A stretch of DNA of 64,000 nucleotides, from the NCBI RefSeq assembly GCF_902167145.1, contig NW_023367382.1, forward strand, positions 49,780 through 113,779, in the 5' to 3' direction. This document shows, piece after piece, positions 52,272 through 64,000 of the stretch (position 1 is its first letter; the number at the start of each line of letters is the position of its first letter). This DNA comes from Zea mays (Eukaryota > Streptophyta > Magnoliopsida > Poales > Poaceae). A program made the position numbers and the translations under genes. The notes under the pieces were generated by a model, which made no database searches, had not been told where the DNA came from, and was given only the letters and a program-made list of their open reading frames with translations.

Positions 52272-53593
52272 TGAAAGGGAATTAGGCTTTCACCTAGTTC
52301 CTAAATAATTTTGGTGGTTGAATTGCCCAACACAAATCTTTGGACTAACTAGTTTGCCCAAGTGTATAGATTATACAGGTGAAAAAGGTTCACACTCAGC
52401 CAATAAAAAGACCAAGTTTTGGATTCAATAAAGGAGCAAAGGGGCAACCGAGGGCACCCCTGGTCTGGCGCACCGGACTGTCCGGTGTGCCACCGGACAG
52501 TAAACAGTACCTGTCCGGTGCACCAGGGGACTCAGACTCCAACTCTTCACTCTCGGGAATTCTCGGAAGCCGGCGCGCTATAATTCACCGGACTGTCCGG
52601 TGTGCACCAGACATGTCCGGTGCTCCAAGGAAGCTCGGCCTCCTGAACTCGCCAGCCTCGGGTTCGCGCGGCAGCCGCTCCGCTATAATTCACCGGACTG
52701 TCCGGTGTGCACCGGACTGTCCGGTGTGCCAGCGGAGCAACGGCTCCCTGCGGCGCCAACGGCTCCCTGTGGAGCATTTAATGCGTGCACAGCGCGCGCA
52801 GAAGTCAGAATCGCCCATGCCGGTGCACCGGACATCAAACAGTGCATGTCCGGTGTGCACCGGACACCCAGGCGGGCCCACAAGTCAGAAGCTCCAACGG
52901 TCAGAATCCAACGGCAGTGATGACGTGGCAGGGGCACCGGACTGTCCGGTGTGCACCGGACTGTCCGGTGCGCCATCGAGCAGAAGCCTCCAGCCAACGG
53001 TCATGTTTGGTGGTTGGGGCTATAAATACCCCAACCACCCCACCATTCATTGCATCCAAGTTTTCCACTTCTCAACTACTACAAGAGCTCTAGCATTCAA
53101 TTCTAGACACATTCAAAGAGATCAAATCCTCTCCAATTCCACACAAAACCCTAGTGACTAGTGAGAGTGATTTGCCGTGTTCATTTGAGCTCTTGCGCTT
53201 GGATTGCTTCTTTTCTTTCTCACTTGTTCTTGAGATCACAACTCCATTGTAATCAAGGCAAGAGGCACCAATTGTGTGGTGGCCCTTGCGGGGAAGTTTT
53301 GTTCCCGGATTTGATTTGAGAAGAGAAGCTCACTCGGTCCGAGGGACCGTTTGAGAGAGGGAAGGGTTGAAAGAGACCCGGCCTTTGTGGCCTCCTCAAC
53401 GGGGAGTAGGTTTGCAAGAACCGAACCTCGGTAAAACAAATCTCCGTGTCTCACTTGCTTATTCGCTTGGGATTTGTTTTGCGCCCTCTCTCGCGGACTC
53501 GTTTATATTTCTAACGCTAACCCGGCTTGTAGTTGTGTTTATATTTGTAAATTTCAGTTTCGCCCTATTCACCCCCCCTCTAGGCGACTATCA
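52272..53593 (+). repeat. 3' LTR of copy C (1322 bp)
   Basis: Same as the 5' LTR apart from two substitutions seen by eye, one of which breaks a palindrome (CACCGGACATG to CACCAGACATG). TATAAATA at 53021-53028. TSD CTCAC follows. Confidence 0.93.
53021..53028 (+). promoter_or_regulatory. TATA box in copy C 3' LTR
   Basis: TATAAATA; if active, transcripts would enter the satellite. Confidence 0.5.
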
Positions 53594-56500
53594 CTCACCC
53601 CACATATGTTTCCTTGCCATAGATCACATTCTTGGATTTCTGGTGGAGACCATTTCTTGGTCAAAAATTCGTAGGTGTTAGCCTCTAGTATTATTGAAAA
53701 TGGTCGCTCATGGCTATTTTCAAGGTCGCTTATGGCTATTTTCATAAAAAATGGGGGTTGTGTGGCCATTGATCGTCGACCAGAGGCTCATACACCTCAC
53801 CCCACTTATGTTTCCTTGCCATAGATCACATTCTTGGATTTCTGGTGGAGACCATTTCTTGGTCAAAAATCCGTAGGTCTTAGCCTCTAATATTATTGAA
53901 AATGGTCGCTCATGGCAATTTTCGGCAAAATGGGGGTTGTGTGGCCATTGATCGTCGACCAGAGGCTCATACACCTCACCCCACATATGTTTCCTTGCCA
54001 TAGATTACATTCTTGGATTTCTGGTGGAGACCATTTCTTGGTCAAAAATCCGTAGGTGTTAGCCTTTGGTATTATTGAAAATGGTCGTTCATGGCTATTT
54101 TCGACAAAAATGGGGGTTGTGTGGCCATTGATCATCGACCAGACGCTCATACACCTCACCCCACATATGTTTCCTTGTCGTAGATCACATTCTTGGATTT
54201 CTGGTGGAGACCATTTCTTGGTCAAAAATCCGTAGGTGTTAGCCTTCGATATTATTGAAAATGGTCGTTCATGGCTATTTTTGACAAAAATGGGGGCTGT
54301 GTGGCCATTGATCGTCGACCAGAGGCTCATACACCTCACCCCACATATGTTTCCTTGCCATAGATCACATTCTTGGATTTCTGGTGGAGACCATTTCTTG
54401 GTCAAAAATCCGTAGGTGTTAGCCTTCTGTATTATTGAAAATGGTCGTTCATGGCTATTTTCGACAAAAATGGGGGTTGTGTGGCCATTGATCATCGACC
54501 AGAGGCTCATACACCTCACCCCACATATGTTTCCTTGTCATAGATCACATTCTTGGATTTCTGGTGGAGACCATTTCTTGGTCAAAAATCCGTAGGTGTT
54601 AGCCTTCGGTATTATTGTAAATGGTCATTCATGGCTATTTTCGACAAAAATGGGGGTTGTGTGGCCATTGATCGTCGACCAGAGGCTCATACACCTCACC
54701 CCACATATGTTTCCTTGCCATAGATTACATTCTTGGATTTCTGGTGGAGACCATTTCTTGGTTAAAAACTCGTACGTGTTAGCCTTCGGTATTATTGAAA
54801 ATGGTCGTTCATGGCTATTTTCGGCAAAATGGGGGTTGTGTGGCCATTGATCGTCGACCAGAGGCTCATACACCTCACCCCACATATGTTTCCTTGTCGT
54901 AGATCACATTCTTGGATTTCTGGTGGAGACCATTTCTTGGTCAAAAATCCGTAGGTGTTAGCCTTCGATATTATTGAAAATGGTCGTTCATGGCTATTTT
55001 CGACAAAAATGGGGGTTGTGTGGCCATTGATCGTCGACCAGAGGCTCATACACCTCACCCCACATATGTTTCCTTGCCATAGATCACATTCTTGGATTTC
55101 TGGTGGAGATCATTTCTTGGTCAAAAATCCGTAGGTCATAGCCTCTAGTATTATTGAAAATGGTCGCTAATGGCTATTTTCATAAAAAATGGGGGTTGTG
55201 TGGCCATTTATCATCGACTAGAGGCTCATAAACCTCACCCCACATATGTTTCCTTGCCATAGATTACATTCTTGGATTTCTAGTGGAGACCATTTCATGG
55301 TCAAAAATCCGTAGGTGTTAGCCTTCGGTATTATTGAAAATGGTCGTTCATGGCTATTTTCGACACCCACATATGTTTCCTTGCCATAGATCACATTCTT
55401 GGATTTCTGGTGGAGACCATTTCTTGGTCTAAAATCCGTAGGTGTTAGCCTCTAGTATTATTGAAAATGGTCGCTCATGGCTATTTTCAAGGTCGCTCAT
55501 GGCTATTTTCATAAAAAATGGGGGTTGTGTGGCCATTTATCATCGACTAGAGGCTTATAAACCTCACCCCACATATGTTTCCTTGCCATAGATCACATTC
55601 TTGGATTTCTGGTGGAGACCATTTATTGGTCAAAAACTCGTACGTGTTAGCCTTCGGTATTATTGAAAATGGTCGTTCATGGCTATTTTTGACAAAAATG
55701 GGGGTTGTGTGGCCATTGATCATCGACCAGAGGCTCGTACAGCTCACCCCACATATGTTTCCTTGCCATAGATCACATTCTTGGATTTCTGGTGGAGACC
55801 ATTTCTTGGTCAAAAATCCTTAGGTGTTAGCCTCTAGTATTATTGAAAATGGTCGCTCATGGCTATTTTCAAGGTCGCTCATGGCTATTTTCATAAAAAA
55901 TGGGGGTTGTGTGGCCATTTATCATCGACTAGAGGCTCATAAACCTCACCCCACATATGTTTCCTTGCCATAGATCACATTCTTGGATTTCTGGTGGAGA
56001 CCATTTCTTGGTCAAAAATCCGTAGGTGTTAGCCTTCGGTATTATTGAAAATGGTCGTTCATGGCTATTTTCGACAAAAATGGGGGTTGTGTGGCCATTG
56101 ATCATCGACCAGAGGCTCATACACCTCACCCCACATATGTTTCCTGGCCATAGATCACATTCTTGGATTTCTGGTGGAGACCATTTCTTGGTCAAAAATC
56201 CGTAGGTCTTAGCCTCTAATATTATTGAAAATGGTCGCTCATGGCTATTTTCATAAAAAAATGGGGGTTGTGTGGCCATTTATCATCGACTAGAGGCTCA
56301 TAAATCTCACCCCACATATGTTTCCTTGCCATAGATCACATTCTTGGATTTATGGTGGAGACCATTTCTTGGTCAAAAATCCGTAGGTGTTAGCCTTCGA
56401 TATTATTGAAAATGGTCGTTCATTGCTATTTTCGGCAAAATGGGGGTTGTGTGGCCATTGATCGTCGACCAGAGGCTCATACACCTCTGGTGGAGACCAA

Positions 56501-58626
56501 TTCTTGGTCAAAAATCTGTAGGTGTTAGCCTTCGGTATTATTGAAAATGGTCGTTCATGGCTATTTTCGACAAAAATGGGGGTTGTGTGGCCATTGATCA
56601 TCGACCAGAGGCTCGTATACCTCACCCCACATATGTTTCCTTGCCATAGATCACATTCTTGGATTTCTGGTGGAGACCATTTCTTGGGCAAAAATCCGTA
56701 GGTCTTAGCCTCTAGTATTATTGAAAATGGTCGTTCATGGCTATTTTCGACAAAAATGGGGGTTGTGTGGCCATTGATCATCGACCAGAGGCTCATACAC
56801 CTCACCCCACATATGTTTCCTTGCCATAGATCACATTCTTGGATTTCTGGTGGAGACCATTTCTTGGTCAAAAATCCGTAGGTGTTAGCCTTCGGTATTG
56901 TTGAAAATGGTCGTTCATGGCTATTTTCGACAAAAATGGGGGTTGTGTGGCCATTGATCATCGACCAGAGGCTCATACACCTCACCCCACATATGTTTCC
57001 TTGCCATAGATCACATTCTTGGATTTTTGGTGGAGACCATTTCTTGGTTAAAAACTCGTAGGTGTTAGCCTTCGGTATTATTGAAAATGGTCATTCATGG
57101 CTATTTTCGGCAAAATGGGGGTTGTGTGGCCATTTATCATCGACCAGAGGCTCATACACCTCACCCCACATATGTTTCCTTTCCATAGATCACATTCTTG
57201 GATTTCTGGTGGAGACCATTTCTTGGTCAAAAATCCGTAGGTGTTAGCCTTCGATATTATTGAAAATGGTCGTTCATGGATATTTTCGACAAAAATGGGG
57301 GTTGTGTGGCCATTGATCGTCGACCAGAGGCTCATACACCTCACCCCACATATGTTTCCTTGCCATAGATCACATTCTTGGATTTCTGGTGGAGACCATT
57401 TCTTGGTCAAAAATCCGTAGGTCTTAGCCTCTAGTATTATTGAAAATGGTCGCTCATGGCTATTTTCATAAAAAATGGGGGTTGTGTGGCCATTGATCAT
57501 CGACCAGAGGCCCATACACCTCTGGTGGAGACCAATTCTTGGTCAAAAATCTGTAGGTGTTAGCCTTCGGTATTATTGAAAATGGTCGTTCATGGCTATT
57601 TTCATAAAAAATGGGGGTTGTGTGGCCATTTATCATCGACTAGAGGCTCGTACACCTCACCCCACATATGTTTCCTTGCCATAGATCACATTCTTGGATT
57701 TCTGGTGGAGACCATTTCTTGGTTAAAAACTCGTACGTGTTAGCCTTCGGTATTATTGAAAATGGTCGCTCATGGCTATTTTCATAAAAAATGGGGGTTG
57801 TGTGGCCATTGATCATTGACCAGACGCTCATACACCTCACCCCACATATGTTTCCTTGCCATAGATCACATTCTTGGATTTCTAGTGGAGACCATTTCTT
57901 GGTCAAAAATCCGTAGGTGTTAGCCTTCGGTATTATTGTAAATGGTCATTCATGGCTATTTTCGACAAAAATGGGGGTTGTGTGGCCATTGATCATCGAC
58001 CAGAGGCTCATACACCTCACCCCACATATGTTTCCTTGCCATAGATCACATTCTTGGATTTCTGGTGGAGACCATTTCTTGGTCAAAAATCCGTAGGTGT
58101 TAGCCTCTAGTATTATTGAAAATGGTCGTTCATGGCTATTTTCGGCAAAATGGGGGTTGTGTGGCCATTGATCATCGACCAGACGCTCATACACCTCACC
58201 CCACATATGTTTCCTTGCCATAGATCACATTCTTGGATTTCTGGTGGAGACCATTTCTTGGTCAAAAATCCGTAGGTGTTAGCCTTCGGAATTTTTGAAA
58301 ATGGTCATTCATGGCTATTTTCGACAAAAATGGGGGTTGTGGCCATTGATCATCGACCAGAGGATCGTACACCTCACTCCACATATGTTTCCTTGCAATA
58401 GATATTTTCGACAAAAATGGGGGTTGTGTGGCCATTGATCATCGACCAGAGGCTCATACACCTCACCCCACATATGTTTCCTTGCCATAGATTACATTCT
58501 TGGATTTCTGGTGGAAACCATTTCTTGGTTAAAAACTCGTACGTGTTAGCCTTCGGTATTATTGAAAATGGTCATTCATGGCTATTTTCGACAAAAATGG
58601 GGGTTGTGAGGCCATTGATCATCGAC
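53594..58626 (-). repeat. Knob 180-bp satellite array, reverse
   Basis: Reverse-orientation monomers continuing from 44071 across the copy C insertion. It contains the shortened join CGACACCCACATATG (about 55361), a join ACACCTCTGGTGGAGACC at 56481 and 57516 (1035 bp apart), and the variant GATCGTACACCTCACTCC (about 58363). Confidence 0.95.
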
Positions 58627-58720
58627 CACCCCCATTTTTGTCGAAAATAGCCATGAACGACCATTTTCAATAATATCGAAGGCTAACACCTACGGATTTT
58701 TGACCAAGAAATGGTCTCCA
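58627..58720 (+). repeat. Knob satellite, short forward segment
   Basis: About half a monomer in forward orientation between two reverse segments; both edges fall at ACC/CCA microhomology. Confidence 0.9.
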
Positions 58721-59057
58721 CCAAAGGCTCGTACACCTCACCCCACATATGTTTCCTTGCCATAGATCACATTCTTGGATTTATGGTGGAAACCATTTCT
58801 TGGTTAAAAACTCGTACGTGTTAGCCTTCGGTATTATTGAAAATGGTCATTCATGGCTATTTTCGGCAAAATGGGGGTTGTGTGGCCATTGATCGTCGAC
58901 CAGAGGCTCGTACACTTCAACCCACATATGTTTTCTTGCCATAGATCACATTCTTGGATTTCTGGTGGAGACCATTTCTTGGTCTAAAATCCGTACGTGT
59001 TAGCCTTCGGTATTATTGTAAATGGTCATTCATGGCTATTTTCGACAAAAATGGGGG
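58721..59057 (-). repeat. Knob satellite, reverse segment
   Basis: Just under two reverse monomers, ending at GGGGGTGGTCGATGATC, where forward sequence begins. Nearly the same segment recurs at 60074-60408. Confidence 0.9.
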
Positions 59058-60073
59058 TGGTCGATGATCAATGGCCACACAACCCCCATTTTTGTCGAAA
59101 ATAGCCATGAATGACCATTTTCAATAATACCGAAGGCTAACACATACGAGTTTTTAACCAAGAAATGGTTTCCACCAGAAATCCAAGAATGTAATCTATG
59201 GCAAGGAAACATATGTGGGGTGAGGTGTATGAGCCTCTAGTCGATGATCAATGGCCACACAACCCCCATTTTTGTCGAAAATAGCCATGAATGACCATTT
59301 TCAATAATACCGAAGGCTAACACGTACGGATTTTTGCCCAAGAAATGGTCTCCACCAGAAATCCAAGAATGTGATCTATGGCAAGGAAACATATGTGGGG
59401 TGAGGTGTATGAGCCTCTGGTCGATGATCAATGGCCACACAACCCCCATTTTTGTCGAAAATAGCCATGAACGACCATTTTCAAAAATACCAAAGGCTAA
59501 CACGTACGGATTTTTGACCAAGAAATGGTCTCCACCAGAAATCCAAGAATGTGATCTATGGCAAGGAAACATATGTGGGGTGAGGTGTACGAGCCTCTGG
59601 TCGATGATCAATGGCCACACAACCCCCATTTTGCTGAAAATAGCCATGAATGACCATTTTCAATAATACCGAAGGCTAACACGTACGAGTTTTTGACCAA
59701 GAAATGGTCGCCACCAGAAATCCAAGAATGTGATCTACGACAAGGAAACATATGTGGGGTGAGGTGTATGAGCCTCTGGTCGACGATCAATGGCCACACA
59801 ACCCCCATTTTGCCGAAAATAGCCATGAATGACCATTTTCAATAATACCGAAGGCTAAGACCTACGGATTTTTGACCAAGAAATGGTCTCCACCAGAAAT
59901 CCAAGAATGTGATCTATGGCAAGGAAACATATTTGGGTGAGGTGTATGAGCGTCTGGTCGATGATCAATGGCCACACAACCCCCATTTTTGTCGAAAATA
60001 GCCATGAACGACCATTTTCAATAATATCGAAGGCTAACACCTACGGATTTTTGACCAAGAAATGGTCTCCACC
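59058..60073 (+). repeat. Knob satellite, forward segment
   Basis: Forward monomers from GGTCGATGATC to TCTCCACCAGA. The first 230 bp are the near-perfect reverse complement of 58397-58626. Confidence 0.92.
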
Positions 60074-60408
60074 AGAGGCTCGTACACCTCACCCCACATA
60101 TGTTTCCTTGCCATAGATCACATTCTTGGATTTCTGGTGGAAACCATTTCTTGGTTAAAAACTCGTACGTGTTAGCCTTCGGTATTATTGAAAATGGTCA
60201 TTCATGGCTATTTTCGGCAAAATGGGGGTTGTGTGGCCATTGATCGTCGACCACAGGCTCGTACACTTCAACCCACATATGTTTTCTTGCCATAGATCAC
60301 ATTCTTGGATTTCTGGTGGAGACCATTTCTTGGTCTAAAATCCGTACGTGTTAGCCTTCGGTATTATTGTAAATGGTCATTCATGGCTATTTTCGACAAA
60401 AATGGGGG
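60074..60408 (-). repeat. Knob satellite, reverse segment (duplicate)
   Basis: Copy of the 58721-59057 segment displaced by 1351 bp, with the same end joint. Confidence 0.9.
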
Positions 60409-63400
60409 TGGTCGATGATCAATGGCCACACAACCCCCATTTTTGTCGAAAATAGCCATGAATGACCATTTTCAATAATACCGAAGGCTAACACATACGA
60501 GTTTTTAACCAAGAAATGGTTTCCACCAGAAATCCAAGAATGTAATCTATGGCAAGGAAACATATGTGGGGTGAGGTGTATGAGCCTCTGGTCGATGATC
60601 AATGGCCACACAACCCCCATTTTTGTCGAAAATAGCCATGAATGACCATTTTCAATAATACCGAAGGCTAACACTTACGGATTTTTGCCCAAGAAATGGT
60701 CTCCACCAGAAATCCAAGAATGTGATCTATGGCAAGGAAACATATGTGGGGTGAGGTGTATGAGCCTCTGGTCGATGATCAATGGCCACACAACCCCCAT
60801 TTTTGTCGAAAATAGCCATGAACGACCATTTTCAAAAATACCAAAGGCTAACACGTACGGAATTTTGACCAAGAAATGGTCTCCACCAGAAATCCAAGAA
60901 TGTGATCTATGGCAAGGAAACATATGTGGGGTGAGGTGTATGAGCGTCTGGTTGATGATCAATGGCCACACAACCCCCATTTTTGTCGAAAATAGCCATG
61001 AACGACCATTTTCAATAATACCGAAGGCTAACACCTACAGATTTTTGACCAAGAAATGGTCTCCACCAGAAATCCAAGAATGTGATCTATGGCAAGGAAA
61101 CATATGTGGGGTGAGGTGTACGAGCCTCTGGTCGATGAACAATGGCCACACAACCCCCATTTTGCCGAAAATAGCCATGAATGACCATTTTCAATAATAC
61201 CGAAGGCTAACACGTACGAGTTTTTGACCAAGAAATGGTCTCCACCAGAAATCCAAGAATGTGATCTACGACAAGGAAACATATGTGGGGTGAGGTGTAT
61301 GAGCCTCTGGTCGACGATCAATGGCCACACAACCCCCATTTTGCCGAAAATAGCCATGAATGACCATTTTCAATAATACCGAAGGCTAAGACCTAAGGAT
61401 TTTTGACCAAGAAATGGTCTCCACCAGAAATCCAAGAATGTGATCTATGGCAAGGAAACATATGTGTGGGTGAGGTGTATGAGCCTCTTGTCGATGATCA
61501 ATGGCCACACAACCCCCATTTTTGTCGAAAATAGCCATGAATGACCATTTACAATAATACCGAAGGCTAACACCTACGGATTTTTGACCAAGAAATGGTC
61601 TCCACCAGAAATCCAAGAATGTGATCTATGGCAAGGAAACATATGTGGGGTGAGGTGTATGAGCGTCTGGTCGATGATCAATGGCCACACAACCCCCTTT
61701 TTTGTCGAAAATAGCCATGAACGACCATTTTCAATAATATCGAAGGCTAACACCTACGGTTTTTTGACCAAGAAATGGTCTCCACAACCCCCATTTTTGT
61801 CGAAAATAGCCATGAACGACCATTTTCAATAATACCGAAGGCTAACACGTACGAGTTTTTGACCAAGAAATGGTCTCCACCAGAAATCCAAGAATGTGAT
61901 CTATGGCAAGGAAACATATGTGGGGTGAGGTTTATGAGCCTCTAGTCGATGATAAATGGCCACACAACCCCCATTTTTTATGAAAATAGCCATGAGCGAC
62001 CTTGAAAATAGCCATGAGCGACCATTTTCAATAATACTAGAGGCTAACACCTACGAATTTTAGACCAAGAAATGGTCTCCACCAGAAATCCAAGAATGTG
62101 ATCTATGGCAAGGAAACATATGTGGGTGTCGAAAATAGCCATGAACGACCATTTTCAATAATACCGAAGGCTAACACCTACGGATTTTTGACCAAGAAAT
62201 GGTCTCCACCAGAAATCCAAGAATGTAATCTATGGCAAGGAAACATATGTGGGGTGAGGTTTATGAGCCTCTAGTCGATGATCAATGGCCACACAACCCC
62301 CATTTTTGTCGAAAATAGCCATGAACGACCATTTTCAATAATACTAGAGGGTAAGACCTACGGGTTTTTGACCAAGAAATGGTCTCCACCAGAAATCCAA
62401 GAATGTGATCTATGGCAAAGAAACATATGTGGGGTGAGGTGTATGAGCCTCTAGTCGATGATCAATGGACACACAACCCCCATTTTTGTCGAAAATAGCC
62501 ATGAATGACCATTTTCAAAAATACCAAAGGCTAACACGTGCGGATTTTTGACCAAGAAATGGTCTCCACCAGAAATCCAAGAATGTGATCTATGGCAAGG
62601 AAACATATGTGGGGTGAGGTGTATGAGTGTCTGGTCGATGATCAATGGCCACACAACCCCCATTTTGCCGAAAATAGCCATGAACGACCATTTTCAATAA
62701 TACTAGAGGCTAACACCTACGGATTTTTGACCAAGAAATGGTCTCCACCAGAAATCCAAGAATGTGATCTATGGCAAGGAAACATATGTGGGGTGAGGTG
62801 TATGAGCCTATGGTCGATGATCAATGGCCACACAACCCCCATTTTTTTATGAAAATAGCCATGAGCGACCTTGAAAATTGCCATGAGCGACCATTTTTAA
62901 TAATACTAGAGGCTAAGACCTACGGATTTTTTACCAAGAAATGGTCTCCACCAGAAATCCAAGAATGTGATCTATGGCAAGGAAACATATGTGGGGTGAG
63001 GTGTATGAGCCTCTGGTCGATGATCAATGGCCACACAACCCCCATTTTTGTCGAAAATAGCCATGAATGACCATTTACAATAATACCGAAGGCTAACACC
63101 TACGGATTTTTGACCAAGAAATGGTCTCCACCAGAAATCCAAGAATGTGATCTATGGCAAGGAAACATATGTGGGGTGAGGTGTATGAGCGTCTGGTCGA
63201 TGATCAATGGCCACACAACCCCCATTTTTTATGAAAATAGCCATGAGCGACCATTTTCAATAATACCAAAGGCTAACACGTACGAGTTTTTAACCAAGAA
63301 ATGGTCTCCACTAGAAATCCAAGAATGTGATCTATGGCAAGGAAACATATGTGGGGTGAGGTGTACGAGCCTCTAGTCGATGATAAATGGCCACACAACC

Positions 63401-64000
63401 CCCATTTTTTATGAAAATAGCCATGAACGACCATTTTCAATAATACCGAAGGCTAACACCTACAGATTTTTGACCAAGAATTGGTCTCCACCAGAGGTGT
63501 ATGAGCCTCTCGTCGATGATCAATGGCCACACAACCCCCATTTTTTATGAAAATAGCCATGAGCGACCATTTTCAATAATACTAGAGGCTAAGACCTACG
63601 GATTTTTGACCAAGAAATGGTCTCCACCAGAAATCCAAGAATGTGATATATGGCAAGGAAACATATGTGGGGTGAGGTGTATAAGCCTCTGGTCGATGAT
63701 CAATGGCCACACAACCCCCATTTTTGTCGAAAATAGCCATAAACGACCATTTTCAATGACACTGAAGGCTAACACCTACGGATTTTTGACCAAGAAATGG
63801 TCTCCACCAGAAATCCAAGAATGTGATCTATGGCAAGGAAACATATGTGGGGTGAGGTGTATGAGCCTCTGGTCGATGATCAATGGCCACACAACCCCCA
63901 TTTTTGTCGAAAATAGCCATGAACGACCATTTTCAATAATACTAGAGGCTAAGACCTACGGATTTTTGACCAAGAAATGGTCTCCACCAGAAATCCAAGA
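60409..64000 (+). repeat. Knob 180-bp satellite array, forward, runs off the window
   Basis: Forward monomers to the window end. It contains the block with a 22-bp internal duplication and the short join ATATGTGGGTGTCGAAAAT (about 61980-62140), seen also at 8160-8310, and the join CTCCACCAGAGGTGTATGAG (about 63487), the reverse complement of the joins at 56481 and 57516. Confidence 0.95.

Larger units (their letters stand above)
44072..53593 (+). mobile_element. Copy C: complete Opie-like Sirevirus (9522 bp)
   Basis: Two 1322-bp LTRs, an internal region of 6878 bp, and TSD CTCAC. Gag and Pol are close relatives of copies A and B, but the U3 part of the LTR is different and carries CACCGGACTGTCCGGTG palindromes. 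By eye the two LTRs differ at only two sites (near 44409/52609 and 44585/52785), so the insertion is young. Pol has one internal stop. The Opie label is from memory of the LTR. Confidence 0.92.

Noticed and set aside
1..64000. Host genes, 350-bp TR-1 knob repeat, centromeric satellite, or meiotic-drive (Ab10) genes
   Set aside because: Nothing recognisable was found; all sequence is accounted for by three element systems and the 180-bp satellite.

Overview
The window looks like heterochromatin from a maize or teosinte (Zea) chromosome knob. About 19 kb is a 180-bp tandem satellite that I recognise as the maize knob repeat. The other 45 kb is LTR retrotransposons inserted into it. I see no host protein gene, tRNA, rRNA or CRISPR array. 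Family-level names (Ji-like, Opie-like, Tat-lineage Ty3/gypsy) come from motif recognition, not a database search.

Layout. 1-6401: 3' part of a Ty3/gypsy element that has gag, no pol, a large antisense gene and a 3' LTR (E1). 6402-8555: knob satellite, forward. 8556-37595: a Sirevirus (Ty1/copia, Ji-like) present as a tandem dimer, LTR-A-LTR-B-LTR, with one target-site duplication (ATGGT) only at the outer ends. Copy A carries a nested 11.66-kb Ty3/gypsy Tat-type element (E2, 15753-27412, TSD GCATG, LTRs identical by eye). 37596-44071: knob satellite that inverts at about 42945. 44072-53593: a second Sirevirus (Opie-like, copy C, TSD CTCAC). 53594-64000: knob satellite with five more orientation switches and clear higher-order duplications.

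Coding content. The gag reading frames of all three Sirevirus copies are open, but each pol is broken differently: A by the E2 insertion, B by a TGA, C by a TAA. E2 has an intact 1889-codon gag-pol frame. E1 appears non-autonomous.

Most interesting. Both gypsy elements carry, on the opposite strand between the gag/pol region and the 3' LTR, a related multi-exon gene. Each has its own TATA box 143-159 bp upstream of the ATG, intron-like gaps that keep the frame, a conserved N-terminal domain, a coiled coil and a conserved C-terminal domain. Each also has an approximately 80-bp tandem array just beyond the antisense gene's 3' end. Antisense ORFs in Tat-lineage elements are known; the shared exon, promoter and repeat architecture is what deserves attention. 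The second theme is the structure of the satellite: shared rare junctions, fold-backs and microhomology inversions that record how the knob was rearranged.
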